From Centrapalus pauciflorus (lineage: Eukaryota; Streptophyta; Magnoliopsida; Asterales; Asteraceae), in assembly GCA_020465985.1 (NCBI GenBank), contig JAANYP010002365.1, forward strand, positions 124,001 through 188,000: 64,000 nucleotides of DNA. Direction: 5' to 3'. The first letter of the stretch is position 1; each line of letters starts with the position of its first letter. The notes beneath the pieces are model-generated. The model searched no databases and had not been told where the DNA came from. It saw only the letters and a program-made list of their open reading frames with translations. Positions 19,979 to 31,936 of the stretch are shown here, one piece after another. The position numbers and the translations under genes were made by a program.

Positions 19979-22900
19979 TTCCAAATCACAGCCGAAGAAG
20001 CAAAAGATGACCCGGAGGTGGTCACTGGTACGTCCTTTGTAAATTCCATTCCTGCACGTATCTTGTTTGATTCCGGAGCAAATCGTTCGTTTGTCTCCAC
20101 TACATTTGCTCGTCAATTCAATATGCCTACTTCCAAATTACAATTTGTACTTGATATAGAGACTGCTAGCAACATGTTAGTTAAGGCAGACAAAGTGTAT
20201 AGGAATTGTACATTACTTGTAGAAGATGTAGTATTCAACATAGACTTAATTCCCATGGAGTTCGGGGAATTTGATGTTATAGTAGGCATGGACTGGTTGG
20301 TTCACAATGAGGCCCAAATTGTATGCAAAAAGAGCACCACTCCCGAGGGCCGAGACATATGCATTTATGGTGATAGACACAAAGGCGACTTATGCCTTAT
20401 TTCAATTGCAAAAGCCCGAAAGCACGTTGCCAAGGGTTGTCCTGCATATTTAGCCTACGCTGTCGATGCAAAGGCTAAAGTTCAATCTTCTTCCACCGTT
20501 CCCGTTGTTTCTGAATTTCCAGATGTCTTTCCAGAAGATATCTCGGGATTGCCACCTGATCGCCAAGTGGAATTCCGCATTGACCTCATTCCCGGAGCTG
20601 CTCCAATAGCAAAGGCTCCTTACCGTCTAGCCCCTGCTAAAATGCAGGAAATGGTGAAGCAGTTACAGGAGCTACTTGACAAAGGTTTTATCCGCCCAAG
20701 TTCATCTCCTTGGGGTGCTCCTGTTCTGTTCGTCAAGAAGAAAGATGGCACATTACGTATGTGCATTGATTACCGAGAACTCAATAGAGTCACAATCAAA
20801 AACAAATACCTGTTGCCCCGGATTGATGATCTCTTCGACCAGCTACAAGGCGCAAGCTACTTCTCGAAGATTGATCTTCGTTCGGGTTATCACCAACTCA
20901 AAGTACACCCGGATGATATTCCAAAGACGGCTTTCAGAACTCGTTACGGACACTACGAGTTTATGGTAATGCCATTCGGTCTTACAAATGCGCCGGCTGC
21001 TTTCATGGATCTCATGAATCGAGTCTGTCGACCAATGCTTGACAAATCTGTCATCGTGTTCATCGATGACATTCTCATATATTAAAAGACCGAAGAGGAT
21101 CATGCTGCACATCTGAGAGAATTGCTAGAGTTGCTACGCAAAGAGCGACTTTATGCCAAATTCTCTAAGTGTGAATTCTGGTTGAGGCAGGTACGTCTCA
21201 ACATTCCAAACAATTTTCATGATCCTTATACTTAATCATAAACTCGTTGTTAGCTTGTACTTACTCAATATTCAATTCAGATCCAATTCTTGGGGCACGT
21301 GATATCTGGTGCTGGGATTGCTGTTGATCCTGCAAAGATCGAAGCTATCCAAAACTGGGAATCACCCCGCAACGCCTCAGAGATTCGGAGCTTTCTGGGA
21401 TTGGCTGGTTATTACCGCCGATTCATCAAAGACTTCTCCAAAATCGCCGTTCTGCTTACAAAGCTTACACGTAAGAATGCGACCTTCTTTTGGAAAGAAG
21501 AACAACAAATAGCTTTTGACAAATTGAAGCAGTTACTAAGTGAAGCACCAGTATTAGCCCTGCCTGAAGGGAACGATGACTTGGTTGTCTACACAGATGC
21601 ATCGGGCATGGGTTTGGGTGCTGTTATAATGCAAAGAGGAAATGTCATAGCATACGCTTCTATACAGCTCAAACCACATGAGAAAGATTACTCTACTCAT
21701 GATCTAGAGCTTACTGCTGTGACTTTCGCTCTCAAGTTATGGAGACACTATTTGTACGGAACCAAGTGTCAGCTCTTCACTGACCACAAAAGTTTGAAGT
21801 ATATATTCAGTCAGAAGGACTTGAATATGAGGCAAAGAAGGTCAATGGAGCTGATCAAAGACTATGACTGCGAAATTCTATATCACCCGGGGAAGGCCAA
21901 CGTAGTGGCCGATGCCCTAAGCAGAAAAGCGTACTGCAAGGCGTACTGTTATGCCTTGACTTCCACAATTCTGACGTCAACAATCATAGACGATGTAAGA
22001 GCTGCTCAACTACAGGCTCTAAAAGAGGAGAATGTAAAGGACGAGGATGTCAGAATTCAATTGCCGTTAATGCAAGATGATAGAACTGGATTAAAGGGTA
22101 TTTACGGCAGAATTTGGGTTCCTAAGTTCGGGAACATGCGCGAAGTAATTCTTGCAGAAGCTCATCAATCCAAGTTCTCAATTCATCCTGGTAGCACGAA
22201 AATGTACAACGACTTGAAAGCCGATTTCTGGTGGCCAGGATTGAAAAGAGATGTCAGTCAGTATGTCGAGAAGTGCAGAACATGCAGATTGGTCAAAGCA
22301 GAACACCAGCAACCCTATGGTAGTATGCAACCTCTTCCTATCCCAGAATGGAAGTGGGACCATATTACTTTGGATTTCGTAACCAAGCTACCTAAGACTC
22401 GTCGTCAACATGACGCCATTTGGGTCATTGTTGACCGATTAACCAAATCTGCTCACTTCATACCAACCCGAGAAACCTACTCACTGGACCGACTTGCCCA
22501 GATCTACGTAAACGAAATCGTTATTAGGCATGGTGTGCCTAAGTCTATTGTCTCCGACCGAGATAGTAGATTCACTTCTAGTTTCTGGGCTGCTTTGCAA
22601 AACGGTCTTGGTACTCGTATCGCAATGAGTACTGCCTATAGACCACAATCTGACGGGCATAGCGAAAGGACAATTTTGACTCAGGAAGATATGCTCAGAG
22701 CCTGTGTCATGGATTTGGGTGGTAACTGGGACGATCACCTCCCACTGGTTGAATTCTCTTACAATAACAGTTACCATTCCACTATCAAGATGGCACCGTT
22801 CGAGTCTCTATACGGAAGAAAGTGTAGGACTCCAACCTGTTGGAGGGAAACAGGAGAAACTCCAATAGCTGGTCCTGCCTTATTAAAAGAAACAAACGAA

Positions 22901-23420
22901 AAGATCCAACTCATTCGGCAGTACATGAAAACGGCGCAAGATCGGCAAAAGAACTATCATGATCGCCGACACAAAGCGATAGAATTTCAAAAAGATGATT
23001 GGGTCTACTTGAAGGTTTCCCCGATGAAGGGAGTTACAAGATTCGTAAAGCGAGGAAAGCTATCGCCTCGGTTCATAGGACCCTTCAAAATACTAGAAAG
23101 AGTTGGGAATCAGTCCTATCACTTGGACTTACCAGAAGAACTATCAGGAGTTCACCCGGTCTTCCATGTAGGATACTTAAGAAAGAGTCTGGTACCCGAG
23201 AGGGAACCATGGACTGATCATTCGGACATTAAGATTGACGAACGGCTAAGGTTCGTTGATGAACCGGAATGCATTTTGGAGACAAAAGTCAAGAAACTAC
23301 GGAACAAGGAAATCAGGATGGTGCTGGTCAAATGGAAGCATCATCGGGGGAGCTAATCATACTTGGGAATCGGAAGAAGACATGAAGACTAAGTACCCAA
23401 GTTTGTTTAGCGCAGCTTGA
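19979..23420 (+). pseudogene. pol of element C with an internal intron (nearly intact)
   Basis: Protease ILFDSGANRSF (D at 20069-20071); RT from about 20540 with DLRSGYHQLKVH and FIDDILIY (21059-21082). A TAA at 21083-21085 replaces a Ser codon. Exon text runs to FWLRQ (21190), a 90-bp intron follows, then IQFLGHVISGAG from 21281. RNase H VVYTDASGMGLGAV is near 21586, the integrase zinc finger about 22158-22290, its core VDRLTKSAHF near 22431 and SDRDSRF near 22555. The chromodomain (FVDEPECILETK...VKWKHH) is cut by an extra G near 23347. The intended stop is TGA 23418-23420. The protease-RT join lacks a few residues found in B. Confidence 0.9.
21191..21280 (+). other. Predicted intron inside RT of element C (90 bp)
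   Basis: CAG|GTACGT at the left, TTCAATTCAG|AT at the right, a CTCAAT branch-like motif about 18 nt upstream, and three in-frame stops inside. It separates FWLRQ from IQFLGH, codons that are contiguous in B and E (LQQIQFLGH). Element D has the homologous 89-bp insert at the identical codon boundary with GT and AG preserved, so it predates the split of C and D. Confidence 0.78.
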
Positions 23421-23457
23421 CTTCACGGACGAAGTATAGGCGTGGTGGAGCCCATGC
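23420..23457 (+). other. Hairpin and PPT region of element C
   Basis: ACTTC / GAAGT 5-bp stem (23420-23424 and 23431-23435) with a 6-base loop, at the position of the 7-bp hairpin of B, then GTGGTGGAGCCCATGC (23442-23457) abutting the 3' LTR. One mismatch shortens the stem compared with D. Confidence 0.55.
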
Positions 23458-25346
23458 TGTAACATCCCAAATTTCAAATACATGTAATTTACGATTTTAA
23501 GACTTAATTATTGTACTTTTGGGATGATTATATTAATTTAAGTTACTTATAATCATATTATCAGTTAAATGAGAAAATACGAAGTTGAGGGGTGTGTTAT
23601 GCAAATAGGTCAAAAATACAAATAAAAGGATGGAAACCCTTTCATTTTTCACACTTCACTCTCTCACTACTCTCTCTCTATCGTATCCTCTCTCTATTCT
23701 CTCTCTCTCGGCTTTGATCCAAGAAAAACACAAGAACTCAACAATTAGAGTGCAAAATCTAGATTCAAGTAGCAATTAAGGAACTATAACAGTTGCAACA
23801 AACGTTTTAAGGTAACAATCTTCTTATATTACGGATTTTTGAAGTTTTTGAGTCGGTTTTTATGTGAACCGATTTCTAAGATTCAAGATGCAAATGTTAA
23901 TGCATGTAATATATTATGATAGATTATCTGAATTCGAGCATGTATGATGTAGTATACAAAATTTCAGAATCAGATTCACACTCTAAGTATGATTTCTGAA
24001 ATTATGTGTGTGTTTTAGTGTGTGTTCTTTAAAAACTTGTAGAAAATGGACACAAATGTGGGATTTTTGGTACATACATGTTATGATATAAGTTAAAACA
24101 ATGTTATTAAGCTTATATTTGCAATATTAGACTCAAAACGTGCAAAAATGGTCAAAAACATAATTCTGGAAAATATTGGAAAATTTTCTAAGTATGAACT
24201 CGGATTGATGATCCATCCGAATTCGGATCATCAACCCAGTTCGGATCACCTACCCAATTCGGATCCACCAATTTCGGACCAAATACAATCCGGACCCCAA
24301 CCTATTTCGGACCCCATACCTATTTCGGACCAATGCCTATTTCGGACCACTACCCCTATTTCGGACCATCCGGATTTCGGATCATCCGAATTCGGATGTG
24401 GTCCGAATTCAATTGGAATTTCATTTAATTTACAGAATACAAGTTTTATGCAATTACTGACACAAATTCACAATTACACTTACTTTACAGATCATTGTGG
24501 TGTTATCAAAACACACATTGATTCAGAGACAAGTCACAAAACCAATCACTGTGAGTTGCAGATTATCATTCGAACATTTATTGTTTTTACATTCATGTTA
24601 ATACATTCAATGACATGTTCACATTGTTCATATACTTCATTTGGCACTCATGAAATGATTTGTTGTTATGATGCACACTCGTACTTGACATGTAACACAC
24701 ATGTAGCTTGCGTTCATTTGAAAGTGCATCTATTTACATCATGCTTGCACTGCATGATCTTACTTCATAATATGATACGACCTGGACTGGGGCTGACAGC
24801 AGGCCACTGTCGGAGACTGATCATCCCACTCGAATCCCATCAGGTTCGGCACATCCCCGATCAGCAGAACTGCCAATCCCATGCTAGCAATGCATGGTTT
24901 ACACACATTGAGGCTTTCACTGCCTGTACACACATACATGGGGCTTACACTGCCCATGGTTAAGCGTTGTTTGTAAAGAAATATTTGTTGTATGCATAAT
25001 CTGTTATCTCACTAAGCTTTAGCTTACAGTTGACTCACCATGTTTTCAGGCAAAGGCAAAGGAGTAGTTGGACCTTCTACTTAAGCATATCAAATCAATA
25101 TCCCGGAGACTTTAGAAGCTATTGGTACTTAAATAGCTTTAGGCTGGGATTTTCTGAACTTTAAAACAATTATGTTGATGTAATAGCTAGACTTATTCAC
25201 TGTAGACATTTACTTTCATTGCTTTAGTGTGGATTTGCTTAACTCTGATTTAAGTACTCAGTTTCAATTATTATGATATACATTGGGTTGTTAGTCGATC
25301 CTGGAGATTTCAATTATATCATTAATTCATGAGAAGCGTCGTCTCA
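23458..25346 (+). repeat. 3' LTR of element C (1889 bp)
   Basis: TGTAACATCCC...CGTCGTCTCA, followed by TSD gatta. It contains the same CT tract, donor-like site (GGTAACA near 23811) and motif cluster as the 5' LTR. A 3-4-bp deletion near 24865 distinguishes it. Confidence 0.92.
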
Positions 25347-25351
25347 GATTA

Positions 25352-25687
25352 GTTAATTGAATGACCACATAATCTATTTGTTCCTTTATTCGTGTCGTGA
25401 ATCATGGCCCAATTCCCATTCATATGCAAGGCACCATTTTGATTTTTATCATGTAGACTACTGGCCATCAATGATACATGTTCGTTATCATGCTTCACTT
25501 GGAACTTAAAAACCTCTTATATAGTAGCCAGACATTCGATTAATCTTTCTAGATTCAGACTAACTTCATCGAATTATGGGACTTCAATCGTCATTTCGGC
25601 CATCCAGTGCCTATTGTCATCCCCACGATTCCTTCTTAGCTGCTCTACCAGATTCTCTTCAGGGACTAATTGTTGCCATTGAATATA
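25352..25687 (-). repeat. Tandem gag array, segment 2
   Basis: Continues the unit interrupted by element C. The anchor TACCAGATTCTC lies at 25646, which is 394 bp from 16596 after C plus one TSD is subtracted. The minus strand again shows the gag blocks (VSLMA.., EPxFTTRI, EQIDYVVIQLT) with stops. It ends at the 9-bp duplication ttgaatata of the next insertion. Confidence 0.72.
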
Positions 25688-26014
25688 TGGAAAATTACAA
25701 AGAAAGGTAATATAAAACTCAAAAATTGACAATAAAGGTAATGTAAAATTTTTTAGGCCAAGAAAGATAATATAAAATTCAAATTTGACAAAAAGGGGTA
25801 TTGATGACCAATTAAGAAGGTAAATTTTTAATTTTATGTTCCCTTTTTTGGTAAAAGAATAATATTTGATTATCTTTCTTGGCTTAAAATTGGTATTTTA
25901 TGTCCTATCTCGGTCAAAATAAAATTTTATATTACATTTCTCGGCAAAGAGAACTTTACAATACCTTTATTGTCAAATTTTGTATTTTATATTAACTTTC
26001 TTGGTAATTTTCCC
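25688..26014 (+). mobile_element. Mutator-type MITE in the gag array (327 bp)
   Basis: 9-bp target duplication ttgaatata (25679-25687 and 26015-26023). Long terminal inverted repeats: left GGAAAATTACAAAGAAAGG, right complement GGGAAAATTACCAAGAAAG, extending with mismatches for about 60 bp. The interior is AT-rich without coding potential. Confidence 0.88.
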
Positions 26015-26903
26015 TTGAATATATGCTCAAAGTTATCATGATGTCCACGACTAATTGAATTCACCATCCGATTGGTTAATTGAACGACTACTTGATCTAT
26101 CTGTTCCTCACTTCGTGTCGTAAATTGTGGCTCTAATTCTCATTCATATATATGGCCTCATGTTGATGCCCTACCATTTAGAATTTTGACCATCCATTAT
26201 ACATGTTAGTTGTCACACACCTCTTTGAATTGAAAGACATATTCTACAGTACCAACTATTCGATTAACCCTTCTAGATTTAAACTAGCTACATCAAATTT
26301 TAGGATTTCAATCGTAAGTCCTGCCATCCAATAACTATTGCCAACTCCACGATTCGTCTTACCAAATTCTCTTCGGTGACAAACCGTCACCACTGAATGA
26401 GTTCTCAAAGTCATCATCGTGTCCATGATTAATCAAATCCACCATTCGATTGGTTATTTGAACGATCACTTGATCTATTTTTTACTCTATTCGTTGTAAA
26501 TTATGACTCCAATTCCCATTCTTAGGTATGGCACCATGTTAAATCCCTTTCATGTAGACTGGTGGCCATCAATGATATGCATTCGATATCACACACCTCC
26601 CTGAATAGAAAAACCTCTTCTAAAGTACCCATCCATTCGATTAAACCTTCTGGTTTCATACTAACACCATTAAATTCTTAAATTTTAATCGTCAATCTGG
26701 CCTTCCAATGTTTATGGTCATCCTCATGATTTTAATCTTAGCCGCTCTACCAAGTTCTCTTCAGTGACGAGCCGTCACCATTGAACGAGTTTCCAAAGTT
26801 ATCATCATGTCCACGATTAATTAAATCCACTATACAATCGGTTAATTAAATGAACACATAATCTATTTGTTCCCCCATTTGTGTCGTAAATCATTGCTCC
26901 AAT
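26015..26903 (-). repeat. Tandem gag array, segment 3 (two unit anchors)
   Basis: Anchors at 26360 (TACCAAATTCTC) and 26758 (TACCAAGTTCTC), 398 bp apart. 26360 is 378 bp from 25646 once the MITE is removed. Each unit decodes on the minus strand to the same ~130-codon gag N-terminal segment. The last 8 bases (26896-26903, gctccaat) are the TSD of H1. Confidence 0.75.
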
Positions 26904-27244
26904 TACTCATTTAAAAAAAACTAATCCGAAAAAAAACAGGATTCACAACCGGTTAAAATCAGTTTTGACAAAAACTGGTTCGATTTTTGAAAAAACCTGT
27001 AGGTTTGCAACCGGTTCAGATATAGCCATTAAATAACTGGTTCGAGTTGGTTTGGATCAGTTCAGGTTGGGAAACCAGTTTGAAAAAACCGATTTGAAAT
27101 CAGTTTGGTCCTTTTAAAAAACTAGCCGTTTTCTGGGATTTTTTACTATTTTGCCATCCTAACATTCTATATATATGTATGCTGAGTTTGGTTTAGTCAC
27201 AACACTTAAACTCTCTCAAAACGCATTATTGAAACCGAAAATTC

Positions 27245-29160
27245 AAAAAACGCTCGAGAAAATGGCAACACAAAGTTCTACCGCTTTCACCGATATTGGT
27301 TCTATGAATGCACCAACAATTATTAAAATAATAGAAACAAGCTGAAACCCTAAAATTTGGTGTAATTACAATATGGTGAAGTTGTCAGATGGGTCGGTGA
27401 AGGCGCAATGTAAAAATTGCGGTCATTTTCTAAAAATCGAACCAAACTTACCTTTGAAAATGCATACCGGGAAATATCTTGCCAATGACTCAAATCCATT
27501 CTGGAAGAGGGTCAAGCATCTATCTCACGGGATGGGAGTATTTTTGCACATTCGGCGGAGTAGTGTTGTCAAGAATTTGCGTGATTTGTGATTCAAGAAG
27601 GTTTCTCGTTCAATCACTTTGACAACACGGGATTGACTAAGGTGATTCAAAACACTCTTTAACCGCAATATAATCAAGTACGTTGGACTACTCTTAAACA
27701 CAATTGTATTAAATTATTGAGAAAGGCTAAAATAGAACTACAAAAGGGTTTTGAAAATTTAATACAAGTGTAAAGTTAGATATAAAAAATATATGAAATT
27801 GTGTAAGGACACGGACTCCATTTTTTTAGCCCCTAATTGGGATATTCCTACAAGATAGAATTCGACTTATAACATGTTTTTATGTGGTTTACGCCAAAAA
27901 GATACTTAACATATTTTTTCATGATTTCCTTGCCACTAACGGACAGGCTACGCCATTTTAGATTCAAAATTGGGATATTATTAAACAAATAACTACATTG
28001 CTCAAAGTTTTTAAAAACACAACAACTTTGTTATCAGGTGTTTATTACCCCACGAGTCATTGACACTTAATCAAATTTTTTAATATGTTCAAAATTAGGT
28101 GCATTCGAACTAATTGATGGATTCTTTAAAACTAAGATTGCGCCCCTGAAAGAAAACCTAAAAAAATATTTTAAGAAAATGTTAATGGTAATTATTTGTG
28201 CCGCCACATTGAACTCATGTTTGAGCGTTAGCGGGGTGGAACTACTTATCGATAAAATTTCTATTGATTTGGATTTGAATGCCGACGACCATGTAATGTT
28301 TGCGGAGAATACAAAAAGCAAATTTTAACAAATATTTTAAAGATTTATTTGGAGTTTATTCATAATAAATATGCTTCGACAAATGTTTCTTCAACTTCAC
28401 ATTCGTCATCGTATTTTACTTATAATAGCATGGATCCAATGATGAACACGTAGTTTATGACAAGAAAACAATAAAAGGGCTAGGGGTGAGGGTGACGGAC
28501 CATTAACTAGCGAATTTGGAAGATATACGGGAACCAATTTTTGGCCACTATGGGACCCAAACAATTCACACCATTTGATATTTTGGCTTGGTGGCAAGGA
28601 AGCTCAATTTCCCGTTCAATCCGCCATGACCCGAGATTTACTAACCGTCCAAGCTCTACTGTATTTTCAAAATCTGTCTTTTTTACTGGTGGCAGAGACT
28701 ATAAATGAGTCGAGCCGAGCCCGAGCCCGTTAAAGCTCGAGCTCGGCTCGTTTAAAAGTATCAGGCTCGAGCTCGACTCATTTCGAGTGTTGTATGTAAA
28801 GCTCGAGCTTGACTCGTGAATAATTAATTCTACAAGCTCGAGCTCGGCTCGGGTTCGACTCGTTTATTATATATCTTAATTTTTTAATTAGTTTTTTATA
28901 ATCTATTTATATATGTATATATTTTATATTTATTTAATCTATATGTTATAATATTTATTAATTAAAAAACTATATTTATATATGAGCTCGTTTAAGGTCG
29001 TTTAGGCTCGCGAGCTCGATATGCGAAGCTCGGGCTTGTTTACTAAATGAGCTCATATTCAGTCTCGAGCCCGCTCGGGCTCGTTTAACTCGAGCTTTTA
29101 GCGAGTCGATCTCGGGTAGCTCAAGAGTAGCTCCGAAGATGATATCGATGAAGATTGAAG
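27245..29160 (+). pseudogene. hAT transposase remnant of H1
   Basis: A TATATATA-like box at 27170 and leader precede it. MATQSSTAFTDIG opens at 27261, then a stop. A BED-finger remnant follows at 27373-27460 (MVKLSDGSVKAQCKNCGHFLK). Further on come ITTLLKVFKNTTTLLSGVYYPTSH near 27985-28060 and the hAT dimerisation block PFDILAWWQGSS near 28570, then VFFTGGR near 28677. An acidic tail SSEDDID follows at 29130, after the GC-rich insert. Numerous stops and shifts break it; it is a fossil. The family moves DNA by cut and paste using a D-D-E catalytic core, which is not intact here. Confidence 0.7.
28697..29125 (+). mobile_element. GC-rich palindromic insert in H1 (MITE-like)
   Basis: Two flanks dense in GAGCTCGAGCTCGG/GGCTCGTTT motifs (28710-28865 and 28985-29125) in opposite orientation surround an AT-rich core. 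Outer ends are loosely inverted (CTATAAATGAGTCGAGCC against complement CTACCCGAGATCGACTCGC). It interrupts the transposase just after TGGR. I see no convincing target duplication, so exact ends and class are uncertain. Confidence 0.55.
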
Positions 29161-29665
29161 ATATTGGAAATATGAATTAAGTTTTGTGTATTATAAGTTT
29201 ACGTTTGAATATTAAGTTTATGTTTGGACTTTATTTTTTATGTCTTTAGTTAATAAATTTTGAAGTTTTTGATATGTTTACGTTTGAAAATGAATTGTAT
29301 TTGATTTTGAAGTTTTTAGTAACTAATAAAAATGTAAGTATGAGGTTTTTAGTTGATAAAATTTGAAGTTGGTAGTAAGTTTATATTTTAATTAGTTTAT
29401 TTAATAAAAATTTTGAAGTTTTTAGTTATGTTTCAATAAGTTTTTTAGTAAAATAAAGCGTTTGAATAAGTTTTTAGTTAAAAAAGGTGTTTAGAATAAT
29501 TTTAAAATAATTATAATAACCGGTCCAAACTGGTTTTCCAACCCGAACCGGTTAGGTTAGGTTTTAGTTTTCCTCCCCCAAACCGATTTTTGAACTTTTA
29601 CCAAAACCGGACCGGTTTTCAAACCCGAACGAAGAAATTGTCAAACTCGGTTTTGTACATCTCTA

Positions 29666-30477
29666 GCTCCAATTCCCATTCATATCTATGGCACCATGCT
29701 GATGCCCTACCATGTAGAGTAGTGACCATCAATGATACATGTTTGTTATCACACACCTTTTTGTATTGATTGACATACTCTATAGTAGCAAGTCATTTGA
29801 TTAACCCTTGTGGATTCTTACTACTAACTCCATCAAATTCTAGGATTTCAATCGTTAATCCGACCATTCCAATAACTATTGTCATCCCCAATCGTCTTAG
29901 CTGCTCTACCAGATCCTCATCGGTGATGAACCGTCATCATTGAATGCGTTCTTAAAGTCATCATCATGTCCATGATTAATCAAATCCACCATACGATTGG
30001 TTATTTGAACGACCACTTGATCTATCTGTTCCTTTGGTAAATCATGACTCTAATTCCAATTCATATGCATGACACCATGTTAATGCCCTACCATGTAGAC
30101 TGGTGGCCATGATTGATACACGTTTGATATCACACACCTCTTTGAATTTATAAACCTCATATATAGTAGCCATATGTTCGATTAACTCTTCTGCTTTCAG
30201 ACAAGATCCATTAAATTCCTAGATTCCCATCGTCAATATGGCCTTTGAATGCCTATTGTCATCCCCATGATTTCGTCTTAGCAATTTTGCCAGATTCCCT
30301 TCAGTGACAAGCCATCACCGTTGAACGAGTTCCCAAAGTCATCATGATATTCACGATTAACTAAATCTTCCATCCGATTGGTTAATTGAACGACCACATA
30401 ATCTATCTGTTCTTTCATTCGTGTCGTGAATCGTGGCTCCAATTCCCATTTATATGCATGGGACCATGTTGATTCCC
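29666..30477 (-). repeat. Tandem gag array, segment 4 (two unit anchors)
   Basis: Anchors at 29907 (TACCAGATCCTC) and 30288 (TGCCAGATTCCC), 381 bp apart. The minus strand at 30278-30480 has the clearest reading of the unit: WELEPRFTTRMKEQIDYVVV, then QLTNRMEDL and DDFGNSFNGDG. It ends at element G, with flank ttccc (30473-30477). Confidence 0.78.
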
Positions 30478-30989
30478 TGATGAGATTCCATCCAATGGTC
30501 AAAGACGATGAAGATTCATTAAGGTGGAAGATCGGGCCTATCATAAGGTCTAAATCCAAGATGTTCCAAGATGCTACCAATGGACTGATTAAATCTTGCC
30601 ATAATAATACTCATGTGTCTCCGCAAAACCAAGCAAGCTTCCTAATTATGCTACAAGTTGAAGCCCAAGATTAGCCATTGTTTTCATAGCCCAAGTTGTG
30701 GTTATTTACCCAAACATAGCCCATGAATAAAGAATTTCGGTCAACCCCACACTTAGCCTATGTTTTGTCCATAATCAATCATTTCAAGCCCAATTTAAGT
30801 CAAATAAAAGCCCAATAACTAAATCCCATTAAAGGACCATTTGCCAAGTCCAATAAGCTGCCCAAAAGAGTGTCCATGTTCAATGCACTTTCAAAGATTA
30901 ATTGCAAGGAAATTTGAAAGTCATCTCTTTATTTTAAGGCATTTTGAAGGTCATGGCCATTTATTTAGAGGATACTAAGGGTTTTGCAT
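30478..30989 (+). repeat. 5' LTR of element G, left part
   Basis: Matches 61911-62395 of the 3' LTR (shared text such as CTAAATCCAAGATGTTCC and CCCAAGTTGTGGTTATTTAC). It ends at ttgca (30985-30989), the target duplication of solo LTR F, and resumes at 55527. Confidence 0.83.
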
Positions 30990-31520
30990 GTAACACCCAA
31001 GTTACCACAAACAGTACACATGTCATAAAGTTACAAGTTGGCAATGCATTAGGTAATAATTAAATATTACAAGTGTTTGATACCACAGGTCTAAATTCCT
31101 GATTCAAGTTACTTTACGATACTTTAAGTACGAAATATGTAAAGATACAATGGTGGTCTATTCTAGCTTCTAGAATCTTCAATCAGAGTGCAGAAGATTG
31201 AACAAGCTACCCGAGACCGCAAATATCCTTGTCAAAAATAGGCATTAACATCTAGGTCCAAAAGTCTGCAACTATCAAGGATCCAGGTTCACTTAGCCTG
31301 GGACGAACTACCTGTTATATTCTTGCCCTTATCACCTTTTCCTAAAAAGAGAGTTGTCATTACAGAGTAAGATACCACTACTTAGTGAGTTAACAATGTT
31401 CCATTAGTTACGACACATATTTAACATACTATCAGCTCATGTCGGCAAGTCAACACGTCAGAGATGGAAAAAGATTTGGGGGATCAGCCCAATCTGTATT
31501 CCCATGTGTAAGGCCGAAGC

Positions 31521-31936
31521 TGTGACGTCCTCATATTTTGATAATATAATTGGAATCACCAGGATCAACACACAACCCAATGAATAACATGATAATTAAA
31601 ATTGATGCTTAATTGAGATTTCAGCAGTTCCACACCAAAGCAATAAATATAAGTGTCTACAGTGATAAACACTAACTATTACAACAACATAATTGTTTTG
31701 AAAGTATCAAATCCCAGCCCAAAGCTACAAACGTCTGTGTACCAATAGCTTCTAAAGTCTTTGGGATATTGAATTGAAATTGCTTAAGTAGAAGGTCCAG
31801 CTACACCTATGTCTTTGCCTGAAAACATTGTGAGTCAACAGTAAGCTAATTTTCTTAGTGAGATAACAGATTATACATTCAACAAATATTTCTTTACAAA
31901 CATAATGTGAACAGGCAGTGTAAGCCTCATAGTATG
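31521..31936 (-). repeat. 3' LTR of element D, part beyond E
   Basis: Matches 47236-47652 of the 5' LTR. It ends at gtatg (31932-31936), the target duplication of element E. Confidence 0.88.

Larger units (their letters stand above)
16696..25346 (+). mobile_element. Element C: Tekay/Del-like Ty3/gypsy chromovirus, best-preserved copy
   Basis: 8.65 kb between TSD gatta (16691-16695 and 25347-25351) with LTRs of 1893 and 1889 bp. Only three clear coding lesions are visible: TAA at 18989-18991, TAA at 21083-21085 and a 1-nt insertion near 23347. The RT contains a GT-AG intron (21191-21280). It is inserted in the gag array, whose units resume at 25352 in phase. By eye the LTRs differ at about 30-35 sites (about 98% identity). 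Element D is a diverged relative with different LTR 3' ends. Confidence 0.93.
26904..29665 (+). mobile_element. H1: decayed hAT transposon (2762 bp)
   Basis: 8-bp duplication gctccaat (26896-26903 and 29666-29673). The right end, complemented, reads TAGAGATGTACAAAACC, a typical hAT terminus; the left end TACTCATTTAAAAAAAAC is a decayed match. Both subterminal regions (26935-27125 and 29515-29655) are packed with AACCGGTT-like motifs in opposite orientation, as transposase-binding subterminal repeats are in hAT elements. It carries a broken transposase and a GC-rich insert. Removing it restores array spacing to 379 bp. Confidence 0.82.

Noticed and set aside
28697..29125. CpG island or gene promoter
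   Set aside because: The GC richness comes from a single repeated motif in inverted arms inside a dead transposon; no gene follows.
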